Shown: positions 58,553 to 64,000 of the stretch, piece after piece
Position numbering within the stretch: position 1 is the first letter of the stretch
Layout of the letters: the number at the start of each line of letters is the position of its first letter
NCBI RefSeq assembly: GCF_001037495.1
Contig: NZ_KQ089822.1
Coordinates: 434,001 to 498,000, forward strand
Direction of reading: 5' to 3'
DNA from: Citrobacter sp. MGH106
GTDB lineage: Bacteria; Pseudomonadota; Gammaproteobacteria; Enterobacterales; Enterobacteriaceae
DNA: 64,000 nucleotides
The notes under the pieces: generated by a model
What the model was told of the DNA's origin: nothing
Databases searched by the model: none
What the model saw: only the letters and a program-made list of their open reading frames with translations
Position numbers and translations under genes: made by a program

Positions 58553-59200
58553 ATGGAAAGAATGCGTTTATCTCGAGAAATTATTGAAACCTGCCTTGAA
58601 ATGACCAGCCTTGGACTGAATCAGGGAACGGCGGGAAATGTGAGTGCACGTTATGAGAACGGAATGTTGATCACGCCCAGCGGTATTCCTTATGAAAGAC
58701 TCACAGAAAATATGATCGTGTATGTCGATAACGACGGTAATTATGATAAAGGACAATTACCTTCCAGCGAATGGCGTTTTCATCTGGCTGCCTACCAGAC
58801 ACGGCCAGATGCTAATGCGGTCGTGCATAATCATGCGATTCATTGCACTGCGGTGTCGATTCTGAACCGTCCAATCCCTGCCATTCACTACATGATTGCG
58901 GCTGCCGGAGGTAACTCCATTCCATGTGCGCCGTATGCGACATTTGGTACTCGCGAACTGTCAGAGCATGTGGTTGTTGCCCTGCAAAACCGAAAAGCCA
59001 CACTGTTGCAGCATCATGGGCTGATTGCCTGCGAGGCGAATCTGGAAAAAGCCTTGTGGCTGGCACAAGAAGTGGAAGTTCTGGCCCGTCTTTATCTGAG
59101 CACGCTGGCGATTGTCGATCCTGTTCCGGTACTGGATGATGAAGAAATCGCTATTGTGCTGGAGAAATTCAAATCCTATGGATTACGTATTGAAGAGTAA
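58553..59200 (+). CDS. fucA: FucA, L-fuculose-1-phosphate aldolase
   Basis: Zinc class II aldolase of 215 residues that splits L-fuculose 1-phosphate into dihydroxyacetone phosphate and L-lactaldehyde; it also splits D-ribulose 1-phosphate. The catalytic Glu73 is in SSEWRFH, zinc ligands His92 and His94 in VVHNHAIH and His155 in LLQHHGLIA. The ATG at 58553 gives the E. coli length; an earlier in-frame ATG at 58502 has no support. fucO follows after 26 bp. Direction relative to fucI is as in E. coli. Confidence 0.96.
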   Translation: MERMRLSREIIETCLEMTSLGLNQGTAGNVSARYENGMLITPSGIPYERLTENMIVYVDNDGNYDKGQLPSSEWRFHLAAYQTRPDANAVVHNHAIHCTAVSILNRPIPAIHYMIAAAGGNSIPCAPYATFGTRELSEHVVVALQNRKATLLQHHGLIACEANLEKALWLAQEVEVLARLYLSTLAIVDPVPVLDDEEIAIVLEKFKSYGLRIEE

Positions 59201-59226
59201 TTTCGCATAGCGAAAGGAGAAAAACG

Positions 59227-60375
59227 ATGGCGAACAGAATGATTCTGAACGAAACGGCATGGTTTGGCCGGGGAGCTGTTGGGGCGTTAACCGATGAGGT
59301 CATCCGCCGTGGTTACCGTAAAGCGCTGATTGTGACAGATGCTAATCTGGTGCAGTGTGGTGTTGTCGATAAGGTAACATCGCGGATGGACGCAGCAGGT
59401 CTGGAATGGGACATTTTTTCCGGCGTAATGCCCAATCCAACCATTGCGGTGGTACAAGAAGGGCTGAGTGTCTTCCAGAAAAGTGGTGCAGACTATCTGA
59501 TAGCCATTGGTGGCGGTTCGCCGCAGGATACCTGTAAGGCTATTGGCATTATCCATAATAACCCTGAGTTTGCCGATGTACGCAGTCTGGAAGGGTTATC
59601 GCCAACGCGCTTCCCGAGCGTACCGGTTATGGCAATCCCCACTACGGCGGGGACGGCAGCAGAAGTGACCATTAACTACGTGATCACGGATGAGGAGAAC
59701 AGGCGTAAGTTTGTTTGTGTCGATCCGCATGATATCCCGCAGGTGGCGTTTATTGATGCGGATATGATGGATGGCATGCCTGCCGCATTAAAGGCTGCGA
59801 CCGGCGTTGATGCGCTGACCCACGCCATTGAAGGCTACATCACGCGTGCAGCATGGGCGTTAACGGATGCGCTGCACATTAAAGCTATTGAGATTATTGC
59901 CAGTGCGTTACGCGGTTCAGTTGCCGGAGACCTTCAGGCGGGGGAAGCGATGGCGCTGGGCCAGTACGTTGCGGGAATGGGGTTCTCAAACGTCGGTCTG
60001 GGGCTGGTGCATGGTATGGCGCACCCGTTGGGGGCGTTTTATAACACACCGCACGGCGTCGCCAATGCTATTTTGTTGCCGCATGTAATGCAGTACAACG
60101 CTGAATTTACCGGAGAGAAATTCCGTGATATCGCCCGAGCGATGGGTGTGAAGGTGGAAAATCTGACTCTGGAAGAGGCACGCAAAGCCGCCGTTGATGC
60201 GGTGTTTGGGCTTAACCGTGACGTGGGGATCCCGCTGCACTTACGTGACGTTGGCGTTCGTAAAGACGATATACCGGCGCTGGCGCAGGCGGCATTCGAT
60301 GATGTTTGTACCGGTGGAAATCCGCGTGAAGCGAGCCTTGCCGATATTGTCGAGTTGTACCATACGGCCTGGTAG
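59227..60375 (+). CDS. fucO: FucO, L-1,2-propanediol oxidoreductase (lactaldehyde reductase)
   Basis: Iron-dependent group III alcohol dehydrogenase of 382 residues that reduces L-lactaldehyde to L-1,2-propanediol with NADH under anaerobic conditions. The NAD motif GGGSPQDTCKAIGI is near residue 97, and the iron ligands lie in the ALTHAIEGY region (Asp and His near 196-200) and in HGMAHPLGAFYNTPHG (His near 263 and 277). It follows fucA with an AAAGGAG ribosome site, forming the fucAO unit. Confidence 0.97.
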   Translation: MANRMILNETAWFGRGAVGALTDEVIRRGYRKALIVTDANLVQCGVVDKVTSRMDAAGLEWDIFSGVMPNPTIAVVQEGLSVFQKSGADYLIAIGGGSPQDTCKAIGIIHNNPEFADVRSLEGLSPTRFPSVPVMAIPTTAGTAAEVTINYVITDEENRRKFVCVDPHDIPQVAFIDADMMDGMPAALKAATGVDALTHAIEGYITRAAWALTDALHIKAIEIIASALRGSVAGDLQAGEAMALGQYVAGMGFSNVGLGLVHGMAHPLGAFYNTPHGVANAILLPHVMQYNAEFTGEKFRDIARAMGVKVENLTLEEARKAAVDAVFGLNRDVGIPLHLRDVGVRKDDIPALAQAAFDDVCTGGNPREASLADIVELYHTAW

Positions 60376-60388
60376 TTCTTATGTACGT

Positions 60389-60424
60389 ATCCGGCTTACA
60401 GTTTGTTGGTTCTGTAAGCCGGAT
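60389..60424. repeat. REP-type hairpin between fucO and xni
   Basis: ATCCGGCTTACA / TGTAAGCCGGAT perfect 12-bp arms around a 12-base loop, located between convergent fucO and xni. Confidence 0.75.
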
Positions 60425-60451
60425 GAGCGCAGCCACACGGCAATTCATTTA

Positions 60452-61225
<774 letters not shown>

Positions 61226-61281
61226 TCAGGGTGTAGGGTAACATTCACGGCGAAGCGAGGCTAATATCAGAAATCAACATT

Positions 61282-61312
61282 TTGCCGGATGGCGGTTAAC
61301 GCCAGTCCGGCA
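61282..61312. repeat. REP-type unit between sdaB and xni
   Basis: TTGCCGGATGGCG-GTTAA-CGCCAGTCCGGCAA palindromic unit between the two same-direction genes. Confidence 0.75.
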
Positions 61313-61324
61313 ATCTGAAGAGAA

Positions 61325-62692
61325 TTAATCGCAGGTAACAATCTTCATTGCCAGGCCGCCGCGAGAAGTTTCGCGGTACTTGGCGTTCATGTCTTTACCC
61401 GTTTCGTACATGGTCTCGATAACTTTATCGAGGCACACGCGCGGCTCGCTGGTACGGCGCAGCGCCATACGTGCAGCATTAACCGCTTTCACGGAGGCAA
61501 TGGCATTACGTTCAATGCACGGTACCTGAACCTGACCGGCAACCGGATCGCAGGTTAACCCGAGGTTGTGTTCCATACCGATTTCCGCGGCGATACATAC
61601 CTGCGTTGGGCTACCGCCCAGCAGTTCTGCCAGACCCGCCGCCGCCATTGAACATGCTACGCCGACTTCACCCTGGCAACCGACTTCAGCACCTGAGATA
61701 GAGGCGTTCATCTTGTATAGTGAACCAATGGCGCTTGCGACCAGCATATAGCGTGCCAGTGAGTTAGCGTTCACTTCGCGGATGAACTTGTCGTAATACG
61801 CCAGCACAGCCGGAACAATCCCGCACGCACCGTTAGTCGGTGCAGTGACCACGCGTCCACCGGCAGCATTTTCTTCATTAACCGCCAGCGCGAACATGTT
61901 GATCCAGTCAACAACCGCCATCGGATCGGTGGTGGTTTTATCGCTGCTAACCAGCATACGACGCAGCGCTGCCGCTCGACGTGGAACGCGCAGTTTGCCC
62001 GGCAACACGCCTTCTGTGGTGATGCCACGTTCAATTCCGCTACGCATGACTTCCCAGACATTGGCAAAGTGCTGTTCCAGCTCTTCTTTGCTGTGTAACG
62101 CCAGTTCGTTTTGCATCATCAGACCGGAAAGCGACAGACCAGTTTCCTGGCAATGTCTTTGCAGATCGGCTGCGGATTTATACGGGTAAGGCACGTTTAC
62201 CGGCGAGTTATTCGGTAAACCAAAGTGTTCTTCATCAACGATAAATCCACCGCCAATGGAATAGTAGGTCTGGCTGTATATGGCCTTTTCACCCGCCAGC
62301 GCAGTAATTCGCATCCCGTTTTCGTGCAGAGACAGATTATCTGTATGGAAATTCATGCACTTATCGACCGGGAACTCAACTTCATGCTGACCGTCTGCCA
62401 GCAGCAAACGTCCATGAGTATTAACATCCTGGATGAATCCCGGGATGGAGTCGATGTCTACGGTATCCGGCAGATTACCCGCCAGGCCCATAATAATCGC
62501 GATGTCGGTGTGGTGGCCTTTCCCCGTCAGAGACAGAGAACCATAAACATCAACCACTACGCGGGTTACGTCAGTGAGTATTCCGCGTGCAATCAGGTCG
62601 TCCGTGAATTGTTTGCCTGCTTTCATTGGGCCTACAGTATGGGAACTGGAAGGGCCAATGCCGATTTTGAAGATATCGAATACGCTAATCAT
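61325..62692 (-). CDS. sdaB: SdaB, L-serine deaminase 2
   Basis: Iron-sulfur L-serine dehydratase of 455 residues that converts serine to pyruvate and ammonia. The N-terminal beta domain has SSSHTVGPMKAGKQF near residue 16, and the alpha domain carries cysteines for the 4Fe-4S cluster (TNGACGIVPA near 340, VACSMAAAG and LTCDPVAG near 395) with a C-terminal Cys in the tail KIVTCD that can enter the active site. It lies downstream of the serine transporter gene sdaC with a strong hairpin in the 50-bp gap. Confidence 0.97.
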   Translation of the reverse strand: MISVFDIFKIGIGPSSSHTVGPMKAGKQFTDDLIARGILTDVTRVVVDVYGSLSLTGKGHHTDIAIIMGLAGNLPDTVDIDSIPGFIQDVNTHGRLLLADGQHEVEFPVDKCMNFHTDNLSLHENGMRITALAGEKAIYSQTYYSIGGGFIVDEEHFGLPNNSPVNVPYPYKSAADLQRHCQETGLSLSGLMMQNELALHSKEELEQHFANVWEVMRSGIERGITTEGVLPGKLRVPRRAAALRRMLVSSDKTTTDPMAVVDWINMFALAVNEENAAGGRVVTAPTNGACGIVPAVLAYYDKFIREVNANSLARYMLVASAIGSLYKMNASISGAEVGCQGEVGVACSMAAAGLAELLGGSPTQVCIAAEIGMEHNLGLTCDPVAGQVQVPCIERNAIASVKAVNAARMALRRTSEPRVCLDKVIETMYETGKDMNAKYRETSRGGLAMKIVTCD

Positions 62693-62716
62693 TAGGCGTC
62701 CATTGTGTAACGAGGT

Positions 62717-62736
62717 GCGCCGCCCGAGGGCGGCGC
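62717..62736 (-). terminator. GC-rich hairpin between sdaC and sdaB
   Basis: GCGCCGCC-cgag-GGCGGCGC, eight GC pairs, in the sdaC-sdaB spacer. No T-run follows on the minus strand, so it probably modulates read-through or mRNA decay and does not stop transcription fully. Confidence 0.6.
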
Positions 62737-62742
62737 AGGGGA

Positions 62743-64000
62743 TTAACTAAACAGCGAGTAGAAAATAGCGGAGATTGCAATCAGGCCCATAATCACAACG
62801 AAGACGTTGCTGATATGACCGCTGTACTTACGCATTGCCGGTACTTTCTGAATCGCATACATCGGCATCAGGAACAGAATCATCGCGATGATTGGGCCAC
62901 CCAGGGTCTCAATCATACCGAGGATGCTCGGGTTCAGCGTTGCCACAATCCAGGTGGTTACCAGCATGAACAGCGCAGTGATTTTGTTCAGTTTGTTGAT
63001 TTCGATGGATTTGCCTTTGCTACGCAGAGACTTAATTACCATACCGTTGAAACCTTCACGTGCGCCCAGGTAGTGGCCGAGGAAGGATTTGGTGATAGCA
63101 ATAATCGCGATGATCGGTGCCATCCAGGCAATGATCGGCGCGTTAAAGTGGTTCGCCAGGTAAGACAGGATGGAGATGTTCTGCTCTTTCGCCGCAGCCA
63201 GATCCGCCGGGGTCAGGCTAAATACGCAGCTGAAGACGAAGAACATAACGGTCAATACCATCATGATGTGAGCGAATGCCAGGATCTTAGAACATTTCTT
63301 CTCAGCTTCATCACCGTACTCTTCACGCTTCGCTACGGCGAAGGAGGAGATGATCGGGGAGTGGTTGAAGGAGAACACCATTACCGGGATTGCCAGCCAC
63401 AGGGTCAACAACAGGCCATTGCCGGTGGTTGCAGCAGAGTCAAAAGACAGAGTTTCCAGAACCGCACCGCTCCACTGAGGGATCAGGTACAGAGCCAGCA
63501 GCATCAATGCAGCAACGAACGGGAACACCAGGATGCTCATCGCTTTCACGATCATCTGCTCACCGAAGCGAACAATGGTCATCATGCCGACAATCAGGAT
63601 CAGAGAAAGGATCGCGCGCGGCGGTGGGGTAATTGCTAGCTGATGGGTCAGGAAGCTTTCTACTGTGTTAGTGATAGCAACGCTGTACACCAACAGAATT
63701 GGGTAAATAGCGAAGAAGTAGAGCAGGGTAATCAGCTTACCCGCGCCAATGCCAAAGTGTTCTTCTACAACTTCGGTAATGTCTTCACCCGGATTTTTAC
63801 CGGATAACACGAAGCGAGTCAGGCCACGGTGAGCAAAGAAGGTCATCGGGAAGGCAAGAATGGCCATGATAATCAGCGGGATCATACCGCCAACGCCTGC
63901 GTTAATTGGCAGGAATAATACACCCGCGCCAATCGCCGTGCCGTAAAGGCCCAACATCCACATGGTGTCTGTCTTGCGCCATGCGCTGCGGGTCTGGCCC
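62743..64000 (-). CDS. sdaC: SdaC, serine/proton symporter, N-terminus cut by window
   Basis: HAAAP-family inner-membrane transporter for L-serine. The visible part is 418-419 residues, including upstream in-frame codons SAWRKTDT before [14 protein letters not shown], so the real start is about ten codons beyond the window; the Met at 63963 is internal. About eleven hydrophobic segments are seen, ending in [19 protein letters not shown]. It pairs with SdaB to import and deaminate serine. The paralogue YqeG is at the other window end. Confidence 0.95.
   Translation of the reverse strand, partial: GQTRSAWRKTDTMWMLGLYGTAIGAGVLFLPINAGVGGMIPLIIMAILAFPMTFFAHRGLTRFVLSGKNPGEDITEVVEEHFGIGAGKLITLLYFFAIYPILLVYSVAITNTVESFLTHQLAITPPPRAILSLILIVGMMTIVRFGEQMIVKAMSILVFPFVAALMLLALYLIPQWSGAVLETLSFDSAATTGNGLLLTLWLAIPVMVFSFNHSPIISSFAVAKREEYGDEAEKKCSKILAFAHIMMVLTVMFFVFSCVFSLTPADLAAAKEQNISILSYLANHFNAPIIAWMAPIIAIIAITKSFLGHYLGAREGFNGMVIKSLRSKGKSIEINKLNKITALFMLVTTWIVATLNPSILGMIETLGGPIIAMILFLMPMYAIQKVPAMRKYSGHISNVFVVIMGLIAISAIFYSLFS

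Noticed and set aside
62815..63639. Open frame of about 274 codons on the plus strand opposite sdaC
   Set aside because: Very polar product with long His/Asn/Arg-rich stretches, the mirror of a membrane protein gene; sdaC on the other strand is certain.

Overview
The window is an enterobacterial chromosome segment with backbone gene order very like the E. coli region around 64 min, read in the opposite direction. Protein lengths and many residues match E. coli K-12, but several differences (no araE beside kduD, a kdgF-like cupin, a PACE efflux gene, a rebuilt fucose locus) point to a relative such as Citrobacter or a near neighbour. The genus is inferred from memory of these gene orders; no search was run.

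Layout. 1-3.5 kb: partial yqeG, a PACE-family efflux gene with a divergent LysR regulator, and the thiolase gene yqeF. 4-6.3 kb: kduI, kduD and a KdgF-like cupin gene, with two KdgR-type palindromes, forming a ketouronate (pectin/hexuronate) module. 6.4-18 kb: ygeA, lysR/lysA, galR, the sRNAs OmrB and OmrA, aas-lplT, tas, ygdR, ygdQ and mutH, then a 684-bp gap that holds a DARS2-type cluster of DnaA boxes. 18-37 kb: rppH-ptsP, lgt-thyA, the pseudopilin set ppdA-ppdB-ygdB-ppdC, recC-ptrA-recB-recD. 36.6-47 kb: argA, amiC, three initiator tRNA genes, mltA, tcdA, csdE-csdA, ygdI, the sRNA GcvB, gcvA, ygdD and rlmM. 47-60 kb: the fuc locus. 60.4-64 kb: xni, sdaB and partial sdaC.

The most unusual part is the fuc locus. 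fucI-K-U-R are on the minus strand and fucA-fucO on the plus strand, but the fucP symporter gene expected between them is absent. In its place is a five-gene cassette ordered like rbsACBKR: sugar ABC ATPase, permease, periplasmic binding protein, an FGGY kinase resembling D-ribulokinases, and a FruR-like LacI-family regulator. The divergent fucI/cassette promoter region carries two identical 16-bp palindromes exactly 240 bp apart, with a near-consensus CRP site between them. FucI also isomerises D-arabinose to D-ribulose, so a D-ribulokinase here would give a second exit from the fucose pathway to D-ribulose 5-phosphate. This is a hypothesis, not something the sequence proves.

Other points: the promoter-proximal initiator tRNA copy has a compensatory T-stem base-pair swap; members of a palindromic intergenic repeat family occur at several places; and no prophage, insertion sequence or CRISPR array was seen.
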